Assembly (NCBI RefSeq): GCF_000296505.1
Contig: NZ_JH815209.1
Location: forward strand, 252,908 to 316,907
Source of the DNA: Schaalia turicensis ACS-279-V-Col4
GTDB lineage: Bacteria > Actinomycetota > Actinomycetes > Actinomycetales > Actinomycetaceae
Length of the DNA: 64,000 nucleotides
Direction of reading: 5' to 3'
The notes beneath the pieces are model-generated. The model saw only the letters and a list, made by a program, of their open reading frames with translations. It did no database searches and had not been told where the DNA came from. This document shows, piece by piece, positions 19,473-28,253 of this stretch. Numbering within the stretch: position 1 is the stretch's first letter; each line of letters opens with the position of its first letter. Made by a program: the position numbers and the translations under genes.

Positions 19473-20387
19473 TTAAGCGCGCGGGTGTGCCTGAGCATAG
19501 ATAGCGGACAATCGTTTTGAATCAACGTGCGTGTATCGCTGGGTGGTCTGTAAAGAAGAGTGGCCGAGGATCTCTTGAACGCTACGCAAATCTGCTCCCC
19601 CTTCAAGCAAGTGCGTCGCCATCGTGTGCCGTAGAGCGTGTGGCGCAAGATCTGGGACCCCAGCTCGGGCAGCTTCGCGATGGAACATGGAGCGGACAAC
19701 TCGAACATCGATCCGCTTGCCCTGGTCACCAATGAACAGAGCATTCCCAGAATCAGAATTGCTCAGTTGCGGACGACCGCGAACCGTCCACGTCTGTACG
19801 GCTTCGAGGGCAAGATCGGTCAGCGGAACAACGCGTTCTTTGTTTCCCTTACCCAAAACACGTCCGGTGTGGCCCGAATAATCGATGCTTGTCACATTCA
19901 ACCCAACGAGTTCTGAGATACGCATTCCCGACGCATAGATCAGTTCAAGGATCGCCCAGTTCCGCAGATCTGTCGCATCGCCTGAACGGGCGTGGGCACG
20001 CGCATACTCCATCAGGGTCGTCGCATCATTCGATGTCAGAACCTGAGGAAGGCGTTGATCTACGCGAGCAGACGCAAGCGATGCAGAAGGATCATGAGCC
20101 AACACGTCATGGTCAATCGCCCACCGACAAAAGTTTCGTACGGCAGCGGTCTTACGTGACAGGGTCGAACGTGATGCACCCTGCTCACTCAGTTTCGCTA
20201 ACCACAGGCGAAGACGGCGCGTTGTCAAGCGAGCGTCTAGTTGCTCGCTCGTTGGATTCGGGTCAACGCCGATGAACTCAAAACATCCAGCAACATCAAC
20301 CGAATATGCCGTGATCGTATGGTCAGACAGCCGACGCGCATGGGTCAGGAATGATACCCATGCGTCGAAGATGCCTAACTCACTCAT
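19473..20387 (-). CDS. xerC: tyrosine recombinase XerC
   Basis: Site-specific recombinase acting at dif to resolve chromosome dimers. 304 residues from the ATG at 20385-20387, with an N-terminal core-binding domain (1-100) and a catalytic domain. All catalytic residues are present: Arg156 (GMRISEL), Lys180 (GKGNKER), His250 and Arg253 (HALRH), His276 (GHSS) and Tyr285 (RYTH). A longer frame to 20459 overlaps dprA and is rejected. The dprA-xerC order next to rpsB is typical of actinobacteria. Confidence 0.93.
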   Translation of the reverse strand: MSELGIFDAWVSFLTHARRLSDHTITAYSVDVAGCFEFIGVDPNPTSEQLDARLTTRRLRLWLAKLSEQGASRSTLSRKTAAVRNFCRWAIDHDVLAHDPSASLASARVDQRLPQVLTSNDATTLMEYARAHARSGDATDLRNWAILELIYASGMRISELVGLNVTSIDYSGHTGRVLGKGNKERVVPLTDLALEAVQTWTVRGRPQLSNSDSGNALFIGDQGKRIDVRVVRSMFHREAARAGVPDLAPHALRHTMATHLLEGGADLRSVQEILGHSSLQTTQRYTHVDSKRLSAIYAQAHPRA

Positions 20388-20397
20388 GCCTTCATTA

Positions 20398-21552
20398 TCA
20401 GCACCGAGCTCCACCTTTGCGAGCCCAACCGCGGGAGTTAGAACGCACGTACCCGTCAAGCTCCAGTTCCGCGAGCGCCCGCAACGTTTCCTGTTCGCTC
20501 ATGCCAGCGTTTGCGGCGATGGTGGAAAGTGTTGAGAGGTTGCGTATGGGAAGGGCTTCCCATGCCCTGCGCGCGTGGGGTGAGAGTGCATTGACTCCCT
20601 GATCTGGGCAGACGGGTTCACCGAAGAGTATGCCTTGGAGTTGCGTGTGCAGGGGGTCGATCATTTCGTGGATGTCGGATGCGTTTCTGATGAGCGTGGC
20701 ACCGTTGCGAATGAGCTCGTGGCATCCCGTTGAGGATTGCGAGGTGATGGGTCCGGGGACTGCTCCTACGGGTTTGCCTAGTGTCATTGCTCGTCTGGCT
20801 GTTGCGAGGGCACCGGATCTGGATGACGCTTCGATGACAATGGTGGCATCCCCCCAAGCGGCTAACATTCTGTTTCGTCCAAGGAAGCGCCATTTTGCGG
20901 GTCTGAAGCTTGGTGGTACTTCTGAGACGATGGCTCCTGACGATTCGACGATCGTTTCGAAGTCGCGGGTATGAGAGACGGGATAGGGGTTTGCTACTCC
21001 CCCGGCAAGGATGGCGATTGTCTGTCCGTTTGCTGCGAGTGTTCCCCTGTGGGCGGCGATGTCGATGCCGAATGCTCCGCCGGAGAGGATGGTATCGCCT
21101 CTGTCGGCAAGGTCGGATGCGATGTCGAAAGCGTTCCTTGTTCCGAGGTTTGTTGTTGCTCTCGCTCCGACGATGGTGACTGAACGTGTGTGTGGGAGCG
21201 TGCCCACGACCCATAGGCCAAGTGGTGTTGATTCTTGAAGGATGGTGAGTTCTTTGGGGAAGGATGGGTCTTCTTGGCTGATGAAGCGTCCGCCTAGGGC
21301 GTGGATTGCCTCAAGTTCTTGGTTGAGGTTGTTGCGTAGTGCACGTGGTTTGAAGCGTTTCCAGGCGTCTTCGAGTGTTTTTCGATGCTGTGACAGTGGT
21401 GGTGGGAGTGGGCCGGGAGAATCGGCGCATACCCATTCGACTGATTCAATGAGTCCAAGGTGAAGTCGTAGAGCGTGGGCATGGGCGTCTTCGGGTTCTT
21501 GGATGCATGTCCACCATGCCCAGGCGAGGTCGCGTTCATTGATAGAAGGCAT
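20398..21552 (-). CDS. dprA: DNA-processing protein DprA
   Basis: Loads RecA on incoming single-stranded DNA during transformation (Smf/DprA family). 384 residues. The Rossmann-like core is visible (VTIVGARATTNLG, ILSGGAFGIDIAAHRG, AILAGGVANPYP, FLGRNRMLAAWGDATIVIEA), followed by a C-terminal winged-helix-like region (LSTIAANAGMSEQETLRALAELELDGYV). The ATG has AGGAG at a 6-base spacing and overlaps the comM end by 17 bases. Confidence 0.95.
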   Translation of the reverse strand: MPSINERDLAWAWWTCIQEPEDAHAHALRLHLGLIESVEWVCADSPGPLPPPLSQHRKTLEDAWKRFKPRALRNNLNQELEAIHALGGRFISQEDPSFPKELTILQESTPLGLWVVGTLPHTRSVTIVGARATTNLGTRNAFDIASDLADRGDTILSGGAFGIDIAAHRGTLAANGQTIAILAGGVANPYPVSHTRDFETIVESSGAIVSEVPPSFRPAKWRFLGRNRMLAAWGDATIVIEASSRSGALATARRAMTLGKPVGAVPGPITSQSSTGCHELIRNGATLIRNASDIHEMIDPLHTQLQGILFGEPVCPDQGVNALSPHARRAWEALPIRNLSTLSTIAANAGMSEQETLRALAELELDGYVRSNSRGWARKGGARC

Positions 21553-23095
21553 CGAGTGCTCCTGAGTTTCTCAGTTGTAGTGCCTGCGCAAGGTCGGTGT
21601 CGTTGGGTGTGGATCGTTCGGCTAGGTCGGCGAGGGTCCACATGAGGCGTAAGACGCGATCGGCGCCTCTCATGGACAGAATTCCTCTGTCGACGCCTTG
21701 ATCGATGCGGTCAATGTATGTGCGTGCTATGCCCGAGTGCTGTCGCACCCAGGGGCCGGGAAGCTGACAGTTGAGGGTCCATCCTGTTCCTTCTAGGCGT
21801 GTGCGTGCCCTGTCGCGTGCGGCGAGTACTCTTTCGGCTACTTCTTTGGATGTGCGTCGTTTGCTGGCGTTGAGCTGCGCGCGGGTGGGAGCATGCATTG
21901 CGATCGTGATATCAATGCGGTCAAGCAAGGGCCCTGATAGTCGTGTGATGTACCTGCGTTTTTGGATGGATGCGCATCGACAGGGGCGAGCTTTGGTTCC
22001 ACCACCGCACGGGCAGGGGTTTGAGGCGAGGATCAGTTGAAATCTGGCGGGATAGGTGGCTTGTCCTTTGGCTCGATGGATCGTGATGACGCCTTCTTCG
22101 AGTGGCTGGCGCAGAGCGTCGAGGACCGAGGGGATGAATTCGGTTGCCTCGTCAAGGAACAGAACTCCCCCGTGTGCCAGTGATGCTGCACCCGGCATCG
22201 CAATCCCACTACCGCCACCAATCAGGGCCGGCATTGTGACGCTGTGGTGAGGGGATTGGAAGGGTGGGGTGCGCATCAGGGTTGCGTGGTCTTCGAGGCG
22301 GCCTGCGATGGAATGAAGTGCGGATGTCATCAGGGCCGTTTGATCATCCATCGGCGGCAAAATCGTTGGCATACGTGATGCGAGCATTGACTTTCCGGAG
22401 CCAGCTTCACCGATGAGCAACACGTGATGGCCTCCCGCGGCAGCCACCTCTAACGCGTCAACAGCTCCGTCTTGACCTCGTACATCTGCTAAATCTGAAA
22501 CCGCGGTGATGCTTTCTGTCAGTCTCTCAGTCGGCAGAGCGTGGAGAATCGGGATAGGTGTTTTCGGACGTAGAGCATCTCCCCCAGCCCAGGTAACAAG
22601 ATCAGCTAAGTGGTCGAAACCAATGACATCAATACCGTGGACAAGACGAGCTTCTAAGACACATGTTGCGGGAACGATGACACGTTGAATCCCGAGTTTC
22701 TTCGCCGACAAGACCGCGGGAAGAATTCCTCGGATTGATTGGATACTGCCGTCAAGAGCTAGTTCTCCTAATAGAGCAGCGCCTACGAATGCCTGTCTTT
22801 TCAGTGAGCCCGCAGCTTGAAGCACTGCGATGGCGATCGCAAGATCAAACCCTGAACCAGACTTTGGAAGACCCGCCGGTGACAGGTTCACGGTGATATG
22901 AGAGTCCATCACTTCCAAGTTGCAGGACTGCAACGCCGAGCGAACCCGGTCTTTCGCTTCACGCAAAGACGCGTCCGGCAGGCCAACCAGAGTGAACTTG
23001 ACCAGTCCGCGCCCCACATGTGCTTCAACGCGCACCCGATGGCCTTCTATGCCCACAAGTCCAATTGAATCAATGTGTGCAAGCGAGGCGTTCAT
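21536..23095 (-). CDS. comM: YifB/ComM family Mg-chelatase-like AAA+ ATPase
   Basis: 519 residues. The N-terminal ChlI domain (VEAHVGRGLVKFTLVGLPD) is followed by an AAA+ core with Walker A GEAGSGKSML and Walker B VLFLDEATEF, a Cys-rich stretch (NPCPCGG...PCRC) and a C-terminal ChlI-C domain. ComM is known as a hexameric branch-migration helicase in natural transformation. The ATG overlaps the yraN stop (ATGA, 23092-23095). Its linkage with dprA forms a DNA-uptake/recombination cluster; no uptake-pilus genes are in the window. Confidence 0.94.
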   Translation of the reverse strand: MNASLAHIDSIGLVGIEGHRVRVEAHVGRGLVKFTLVGLPDASLREAKDRVRSALQSCNLEVMDSHITVNLSPAGLPKSGSGFDLAIAIAVLQAAGSLKRQAFVGAALLGELALDGSIQSIRGILPAVLSAKKLGIQRVIVPATCVLEARLVHGIDVIGFDHLADLVTWAGGDALRPKTPIPILHALPTERLTESITAVSDLADVRGQDGAVDALEVAAAGGHHVLLIGEAGSGKSMLASRMPTILPPMDDQTALMTSALHSIAGRLEDHATLMRTPPFQSPHHSVTMPALIGGGSGIAMPGAASLAHGGVLFLDEATEFIPSVLDALRQPLEEGVITIHRAKGQATYPARFQLILASNPCPCGGGTKARPCRCASIQKRRYITRLSGPLLDRIDITIAMHAPTRAQLNASKRRTSKEVAERVLAARDRARTRLEGTGWTLNCQLPGPWVRQHSGIARTYIDRIDQGVDRGILSMRGADRVLRLMWTLADLAERSTPNDTDLAQALQLRNSGALDAFYQ

Positions 23096-23502
23096 GCGAT
23101 GCCTCGAATCCATTCGATGCGCGCACCGTAGTCACGTAAGTCCGCATCTGGACCAGACTCTTCAACGACTACGCGCATTGCCGGATCGACAGTGATCGCA
23201 ACAATGTCAACGCGCAAGTGCCCACGGCACTCATGCGATCGCACCCAAGCAACCGACAGCGAACGTAGTTGCCTGACCTTTCGATCATCAACTGATTCGA
23301 GCGCACTCCCCTTTGCGTTCCCAAAGCGGGTTCTGACTTCGATGACAATCGTGTTCGAGCCGTCCGTCGCAATGATGTCGAGCTCGCCTGCCCTGCCGTT
23401 GCGCCAATTTCGATCAACAACCTGCAGACCACCTTCGCTGATGAAGCGCGTCGCAGTGACCTCGCCTAGCATTCCGAGTCGACGGCGAAAATCGTTTCCC
23501 AT
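23092..23502 (-). CDS. yraN: YraN/UPF0102 family nuclease-like protein
   Basis: 136 residues of the restriction-endonuclease-like UPF0102 family. The motif series matches: GEVTATRFISEGGLQVVDRNWR, GELDIIATDGSNTIVIEVRTR (D-x(n)-E-x-K-like active site with Arg in place of Lys) and FGNAKGSALESVDDRK. GGAGG lies five bases before the ATG. First gene of the yraN-comM-dprA-xerC operon, with paired DnaA-box-like motifs upstream. Confidence 0.9.
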   Translation of the reverse strand: MGNDFRRRLGMLGEVTATRFISEGGLQVVDRNWRNGRAGELDIIATDGSNTIVIEVRTRFGNAKGSALESVDDRKVRQLRSLSVAWVRSHECRGHLRVDIVAITVDPAMRVVVEESGPDADLRDYGARIEWIRGIA

Positions 23503-23559
23503 ACTGACCTCCGCACCAAGCGTCGGTCAGGAATACACAGAAAGAAAGTCAGCGAAAGC

Positions 23560-23600
23560 GAAATTGTGGATAAGTAGCACCCACCTGAAATTGTGGATAA
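23560..23600. promoter_or_regulatory. direct repeat with paired DnaA-box-like 9-mers
   Basis: The 14-mer GAAATTGTGGATAA occurs at 23560-23573 and again at 23587-23600 apart from its first base context. Each copy contains TGTGGATAA (23565-23573 and 23592-23600), the complement of the DnaA box, spaced exactly 27 bases. It lies in the yraN upstream region, between DUF2469 and yraN. Confidence 0.5.
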
Positions 23601-23613
23601 CCCGCCGAAGGGG

Positions 23614-23910
23614 TCAGAGGTTCAGCTCTGGCTTGGTCAATTCTTCGACGTTCACGTCTTTGTAGGTGATGACCTGGACAGAACGCACGAAACGCGAGGA
23701 ACGGTAAATGTCCCACACCCACGCGTCAGTCAGCGTGAGTTCAAAGAAAATATCCCCACCAACTGGACGGGCTTGAACATCGACCTGATTGCAGAGGTAG
23801 AAACGACGTTCGGTTTCGACCACGTACTTAAATAAGCCAATGACATCCCTGTACTCGCGGAAAAGCTCAAGTTCCAGAGAGTTTTCGTAGCTTTCGATGT
23901 CTTCACTCAC
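23614..23910 (-). CDS. DUF2469 family protein
   Basis: 98 residues, almost full-length match to the actinobacterial DUF2469 family: SEDIESYENSLELELFREYRDVIGLFKYVVETERRFYL and FELTLTDAWVWDIYR. GTG start. It sits between rnhB and yraN, its usual place in actinobacteria. Function unknown. Confidence 0.93.
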   Translation of the reverse strand: MSEDIESYENSLELELFREYRDVIGLFKYVVETERRFYLCNQVDVQARPVGGDIFFELTLTDAWVWDIYRSSRFVRSVQVITYKDVNVEELTKPELNL

Positions 23911-23945
23911 GGTTCAATCATGCCTAACAAATTGTTCCTGACCCT

Positions 23946-24629
23946 TCAGGCGCGCTCGGCGCGCCCAGTGCCGGGAAGGTTCCACGAACGGCGATGAAGA
24001 GGAGAAACCCCCAGTCGCCTAAGAGCGTCAATGTGTTTTGCCGAAGAATAGCCTTTGTTCGAGGCCCAGTCGTATCCCGGATCTTCCACCGTTTTCATCC
24101 ATTCGTCACGTCTGACCTTCGCGACAACGGATGCGCCGGCCACGACCGAGCATGATGCGTCAGCCTTGACGCGAGTGGCAACGTGTGGCACCTCAATGTC
24201 CGGGTAGGGTGCGTCATCAATCGGAGAAAACAAATCGTCGGATCGCGTCAGCCAATTATGCGCCCCATCAAGCAGAACAATCACGCGTGCGCCATTGGGA
24301 ATATCCAACTGTTGCAGAGCACGCATACCAGCCAAACGCAGGCCAACAATGATTCCGTGGGCGTCGACTTCATCATTCGAAGCAAAACCCACACCAACAG
24401 ACTTCGCCCACCGGCACACCAGAGGCTCCAAGGCGACGCGTCTTTTTTCGCTTAACAGTTTCGAGTCGCGAAGCCCCGCTGGTTGAGGGGCCTCGTCCCC
24501 CGTGACAAGGCATGCCCCCACGACAACGGGCCCTGCAATTGCACCACGCCCCACCTCGTCCATTCCAATGACAACGTCATAGCGGGTAAGGAGCTCACGT
24601 TCGACATCGCGCGTCGCATCACTGGGCAT
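23946..24629 (-). CDS. rnhB: ribonuclease HII
   Basis: Cleaves the RNA strand of RNA-DNA hybrids and excises misincorporated ribonucleotides. 227 residues from ATG 24627-24629. The active-site Asp-Glu is in MDEVGRGAIAGPVVVGA; further motifs are LRDSKLLSEKRR, VIVLLDGAHN and KADASCSVVAGASVVAKVRRD. The start lies inside the lepB end (overlap of 11 bases) and lacks a strong ribosome site, so it probably depends on coupling; a TTG at 24644 is an alternative. Confidence 0.94.
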   Translation of the reverse strand: MPSDATRDVERELLTRYDVVIGMDEVGRGAIAGPVVVGACLVTGDEAPQPAGLRDSKLLSEKRRVALEPLVCRWAKSVGVGFASNDEVDAHGIIVGLRLAGMRALQQLDIPNGARVIVLLDGAHNWLTRSDDLFSPIDDAPYPDIEVPHVATRVKADASCSVVAGASVVAKVRRDEWMKTVEDPGYDWASNKGYSSAKHIDALRRLGVSPLHRRSWNLPGTGRAERA

Positions 24630-25326
24630 CGGGAATACCAGCAAAAACGTCGCGACGATTCAGGCCTGCCTTCCAATGCGACGTCGGCCAAATAACTGCG
24701 CTCACGGTGCCAACAACCGCGTCTTCGGGAACGTAAGGTGTTTCACCAGAACCCATGTGGTAGCGAGAATCCGCTGAATTACCACGGTTATCACCCATGA
24801 CCCAAAGCGTGCCCTGGGGAACCGTAATATCGAAAGAAATGTCAGAGGGAAGCTGACCGTCAGCAATGTAGGGTTCGTCCACGGGCACACCATTCACTGC
24901 AACCTTGCCTTCGGCCGTGCAACAGGTGACGTGATCACCGCCCACACCGATCACGCGTTTCACAAGTGTTTTATCTGAACCACCGGGAAGAAAACCAACA
25001 AATTTACCGACAGCATTGGCAAAAGAATCGTCGGTTGAAAGATTCGACGGGAGCCAGTCCAACTGATCGTGAAAAACAACCACGTCACCGCGCTCAATAT
25101 TGCCCGTGTGTGCCGCGATACGTGAGACTGCGATACGGTCGTTTTCCACCAGGGTGTCGCGCATGGACGCGGAGGGAATCCAAAACACTTGGACGATAAA
25201 AATGCGGAGCAGAGTGAAGATCACGAACGCCGCAACCACGATCAGGGCAAGTTCACGAATCCAAGCAAAAAAACCACCTGAACCGGTATCCCCATCAGAA
25301 TCGATGGCGTAATCACTGTCAGTCAC
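24619..25326 (-). CDS. lepB: signal peptidase I
   Basis: Cleaves signal peptides at the outer face of the membrane. 235 residues. One N-terminal membrane segment (about 20-46), catalytic Ser in IPSASMRDTL, catalytic Lys in LVKRVIGVGGD, and box E MGDNRGNSADSRYH. GTG 25324-25326 has AAGGA upstream; the longer frame to 25380 lacks a ribosome site. It follows rplS and overlaps rnhB, the standard rplS-lepB-rnhB order. Confidence 0.95.
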   Translation of the reverse strand: MTDSDYAIDSDGDTGSGGFFAWIRELALIVVAAFVIFTLLRIFIVQVFWIPSASMRDTLVENDRIAVSRIAAHTGNIERGDVVVFHDQLDWLPSNLSTDDSFANAVGKFVGFLPGGSDKTLVKRVIGVGGDHVTCCTAEGKVAVNGVPVDEPYIADGQLPSDISFDITVPQGTLWVMGDNRGNSADSRYHMGSGETPYVPEDAVVGTVSAVIWPTSHWKAGLNRRDVFAGIPDAQ

Positions 25327-25384
25327 TCGTAATCCTTCACTTTTCAGAGGAGATGCCAACACCGGTTGGCATACGAACACGCAA

Positions 25385-25410
25385 GCCCGGTGCCCCGAAG
25401 GGCACCGGGC
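25385..25410 (-). terminator. hairpin between rplS and lepB
   Basis: gcccggtgcc (25385-25394) pairs with ggcaccgggc (25401-25410), loop ccgaag. It follows the rplS stop on the minus strand without a T run; likely a partial terminator or processing site. Confidence 0.5.
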
Positions 25411-25433
25411 ACACAGTGGTCATGCTCAGAGTT

Positions 25434-25790
25434 TCACTCTGCGCTGCCCGAGCGGTGTTCCTTAATCTTGGCAGCCTTGCCGTGACGCTCACGCAGGTAG
25501 TAGAGCTTTGCACGACGGACGTCGCCCTTGGTGACGACCTCAAGGCGGTCGATCGTCGGTGCATGCAGCGGGAACGTACGCTCCACACCAACACCGAAGG
25601 AGACCTTGCGGACGGTGAACGTCTCAGAGACGCCGTGACCGCGACGGGCAATAACAACACCCTGGAAGACCTGGATACGGGAACGGCTACCTTCAATAAC
25701 CTTCACGTGAACCTTGACGGTGTCACCGGCGCGGAACGAAGGAAGATCGGAACGAAGGGAAGCGGCGTCGACTGCGTCCAGCTTCTGCAT
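25434..25790 (-). CDS. rplS: 50S ribosomal protein L19
   Basis: Large-subunit protein at the subunit interface. 118 residues from ATG 25788-25790, which has AAGGAG upstream. Family stretches are [42 protein letters not shown] and [20 protein letters not shown]. The frame upstream to 25901 is leader sequence. Confidence 0.97.
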   Translation of the reverse strand: MQKLDAVDAASLRSDLPSFRAGDTVKVHVKVIEGSRSRIQVFQGVVIARRGHGVSETFTVRKVSFGVGVERTFPLHAPTIDRLEVVTKGDVRRAKLYYLRERHGKAAKIKEHRSGSAE

Positions 25791-25905
25791 GTTTACTCCT
25801 TGACACTTCTGCCGCAGGTCAGTTGCGTCGAATACGGCAGGCGGGGCCTGCGCTTTCTTCAACGGGCATTCATGTGAGTGTCCCCCTGCGGCAGGTTGCA
25901 CTCGA
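25791..25905 (-). promoter_or_regulatory. structured leader of rplS
   Basis: CTGCCGCAGG and CCTGCGGCAG (plus-strand 25885-25894 and 25809-25818) form a perfect 10-base long-range stem enclosing a smaller GCAGG/CCTGC hairpin, ending just before the rplS ribosome site. L19 leaders are known regulatory RNAs in Firmicutes; homology to them is not established here. Confidence 0.45.
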
Positions 25906-25971
25906 ATGCACCGTGTTCAAGTGTGCCACATTCGTCAGGCGGTGCCCACTGTCTACGAGGGACGAATATGT

Positions 25972-27315
25972 CTATCGAACGGTGAGATTCCGCACGAGGA
26001 CAACGTCTACGTTCATTACTCCCCCGACGTTGAACGTGCGACGTGCCTTCTTTTTGAAGCCGTGCTTCTTGTAAAACTTTTGAGCGCGAAGGTTACCGGT
26101 GTGTGTTGCTAAAACTAAGCGCGGGGCTGCATTGGAAGCTTCAACGTCCGCCACTGCCGCTTCAAGTAGAGCGCCCGCCAGACCACTTCCACGCCACGTA
26201 GCATCCGTGTAGCACTTGGACAGGTAGGCATCCGACGCTTCGATACGTCCGGGGCGCACCATGCCTTTTTCAATCGCGTCTTCACCGATGATCGACAGGG
26301 TGTATCCGCCCAGTTCACCGCCGATTTCAGCGACCAGCACGCGGTATCGTTCCGGCTGAGCGATGAATCGAGCACATGCTTCAGGCGATAGCTGGTCGCC
26401 GATAAACGCTGCGATTGCTTCATCAGAAAGGACGTCGGGACAGGCGTCCGGGAACGTACGCGTCGCAAGTGCGGCAAGAGCGTCGGCATCGTGTGCCTGA
26501 GCCACTCGAATCGAAACCGTATGATGCCCGCTAGGGGTGACGAGGTGCCCGCAGGCAGCAAGAAACTCTTTGTCAGCTGAATCGAGATCCCCGTACTGCA
26601 ACTGAGCAATCAAATCCGGCCTGCGCTCGACTGTCCGCTTCAGCGACAGGTCGCGTCGCCAGCGTTCGATCCGCCCGTGATCGCCACTGAGAAGAACGTC
26701 AGGCACCTCGATATCACGCCACGAACGAGGCTTCGTGTACGTCGGGTACTCCAACAGACCGTTCTCATGGGACTCTTCCTCGAGCGACTGAGGGTTCCCC
26801 ATAAAACCGTCGAGTAGACGCGTCACCGCTTCCACAAGCACGAGCGCCGCCACTTCCCCACCGTTCAACACGTAGTCGCCGATCGAGTACTCAAGAACCT
26901 CGACACCTAACGCGCGGTAGTGATCGGCGACGCGCTGATCAATCCCTTCGTATCGTCCGCAGGCGATCATCAGCTGATCGACGTTAGTCAGGTTGCGTGC
27001 GGTTGCCTGCGTCAACGGGATACCGGACGGTGTTGGGATCGCAAGAACACGACGTTGCGCAACGTCCTGGTCTTGCCCAGCAGAGCACTCAGCAATGACC
27101 TCGTCGAGAGCCTCTCCCCACACGGTCGGCATCATCACCATGCCCGCGCCACCGCCGTACGGGGTGTCGTCAACTGTGCGGTGTGCGTCGTGCGTCCAAT
27201 CACGCAGATCGTGGACATGCACATCGACGAGGCCAGTCTCGTGTGCCTTGCCCAGCAGAGACAGATTTACGGGCGCGAAGTACTCGGGGAAAATCGAGAA
27301 AAGGTCGATCCTCAT
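25972..27315 (-). CDS. trmD: tRNA (guanine-37-N1)-methyltransferase fused to a GNAT acetyltransferase
   Basis: 447 residues; TrmD alone is about 240-260. Residues 1-240 are a complete SPOUT TrmD (RIDLFSIFPEYF, DDTPYGGGAGMVM, ACGRYEGIDQRVADHY, SIGDYVLNGGE) that makes m1G37 in tRNA. Residues about 267-445 form a GNAT domain with the acetyl-CoA loop R375-GSGLAG and the terminal NLRAQKFYKKHGF. One continuous frame joins them, with no stop or internal ribosome site that I can see. What is acetylated is unknown. The ATG overlaps the rimM stop by one base (TGATG), the usual rimM-trmD pair. Confidence 0.93.
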   Translation of the reverse strand: MRIDLFSIFPEYFAPVNLSLLGKAHETGLVDVHVHDLRDWTHDAHRTVDDTPYGGGAGMVMMPTVWGEALDEVIAECSAGQDQDVAQRRVLAIPTPSGIPLTQATARNLTNVDQLMIACGRYEGIDQRVADHYRALGVEVLEYSIGDYVLNGGEVAALVLVEAVTRLLDGFMGNPQSLEEESHENGLLEYPTYTKPRSWRDIEVPDVLLSGDHGRIERWRRDLSLKRTVERRPDLIAQLQYGDLDSADKEFLAACGHLVTPSGHHTVSIRVAQAHDADALAALATRTFPDACPDVLSDEAIAAFIGDQLSPEACARFIAQPERYRVLVAEIGGELGGYTLSIIGEDAIEKGMVRPGRIEASDAYLSKCYTDATWRGSGLAGALLEAAVADVEASNAAPRLVLATHTGNLRAQKFYKKHGFKKKARRTFNVGGVMNVDVVLVRNLTVR

Positions 27316-27839
27316 CAGTTGGAATTCCTATCCGATGCATCGACATAGTCATCATCAAACAAGCCGGGAGGCGGAGTCAGAGTAACGCGCTTATTCTCAA
27401 CGTCAACCTCGGGGACAAGCTCTTCAACGAAAGGCACCATGACTGTTGCTCCACTGACGGGCTTGACCAGAAGAAGATCCTGAGCCATTCCAAACTGCAG
27501 GCCAGTCACTGTTCCCAGTGTTGCGCCATCGGGCATCACAGCTACGCACCCCTTCAGTTGATGCGGATACCATGCATCTTCTTCTTCAGTTTCTTCGACC
27601 AGAAGCTTCTTGCCACGCAGAGCCTCTACCTGTTCGCGGGTTGACAGTTCCTCGAAGCCAACAAGCAGGCGATCCTTGTGCATACGCGCACTGCGAACCG
27701 TCAGTTCCATTTCAGGCTCGCCCAGTACACCGAAGACAAAGCCGGGTGCCCAGATCTCAGGATCGTCGGAACGTACTTCCACCATTGCTTCACCACGAAG
27801 GCCATGAGCTGGCCCGATGATGCCTGCGGTCATCTGCAT
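27315..27839 (-). CDS. rimM: ribosome maturation factor RimM
   Basis: 16S processing factor binding S19 in 30S assembly. 174 residues: N-terminal beta-barrel (GIIGPAHGLRGEAMVEVRSDDPE) and PRC-barrel C-terminus (WYPHQLKGCVAV...LGTVTGLQFGMAQDLLLV, VPFVEELVPEVDVENKRV). AAGGA precedes the ATG. One-base overlap with trmD. Confidence 0.96.
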   Translation of the reverse strand: MQMTAGIIGPAHGLRGEAMVEVRSDDPEIWAPGFVFGVLGEPEMELTVRSARMHKDRLLVGFEELSTREQVEALRGKKLLVEETEEEDAWYPHQLKGCVAVMPDGATLGTVTGLQFGMAQDLLLVKPVSGATVMVPFVEELVPEVDVENKRVTLTPPPGLFDDDYVDASDRNSN

Positions 27840-27960
27840 AGTGTGTCCTTCATCCTTCAGTTGTGTACACCGAGAAGTGACGTATTGGCTTCTAGTATCC
27901 CACGGTCAGCGAATCGGTCTGCATTCCGTTGACCGCTCATATCGTGGGAGAAATAAAACA

Positions 27961-27990
27961 GTGGAGGGGCTCAAAACTGAGCCCCTCCAC
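27961..27990 (-). terminator. terminator after the rpsP-KH gene pair
   Basis: Perfect 13-base stem gtggaggggctca/tgagcccctccac with a 4-base loop. On the minus strand it is followed by TGTTTTATTT, giving a good intrinsic terminator. Confidence 0.85.
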
Positions 27991-28011
27991 ATGAGTTGTG
28001 TTTGCGAGCGC

Positions 28012-28251
28012 TTACTCGCGATCCGTGTCGACAACGTCAACACGAATAGGACCGCGCGTTGAAAGAGCGCCCATCACCGTGCGCAGAGCGCGAGCGGTGC
28101 GACCGCTACGACCAATCACACGACCGAGGTCATCGGGATTGACCCGAACCTCAAGGAGGTGACCGCGTCGCATGGAACGAGCCGAAACCCGAACATCTTC
28201 CGGGTGGTCGACGATTCCAGAGACGAGGTGCTCAAGCGCATCAGCCAGCAT
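28012..28251 (-). CDS. khpA: KH-domain RNA-binding protein (KhpA)
   Basis: 79 residues, essentially one KH domain with the motif GRVIGRSGRTARALR (GxxG loop). KhpA proteins bind RNA and, with KhpB, affect translation and cell division in Gram-positive bacteria. The start lies 3 bases after the rpsP stop; a GAGG in the rpsP tail serves as ribosome site. rpsP-khpA-rimM-trmD is the conserved order. Confidence 0.93.
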   Translation of the reverse strand: MLADALEHLVSGIVDHPEDVRVSARSMRRGHLLEVRVNPDDLGRVIGRSGRTARALRTVMGALSTRGPIRVDVVDTDRE

Positions 28252-28253
28252 GA

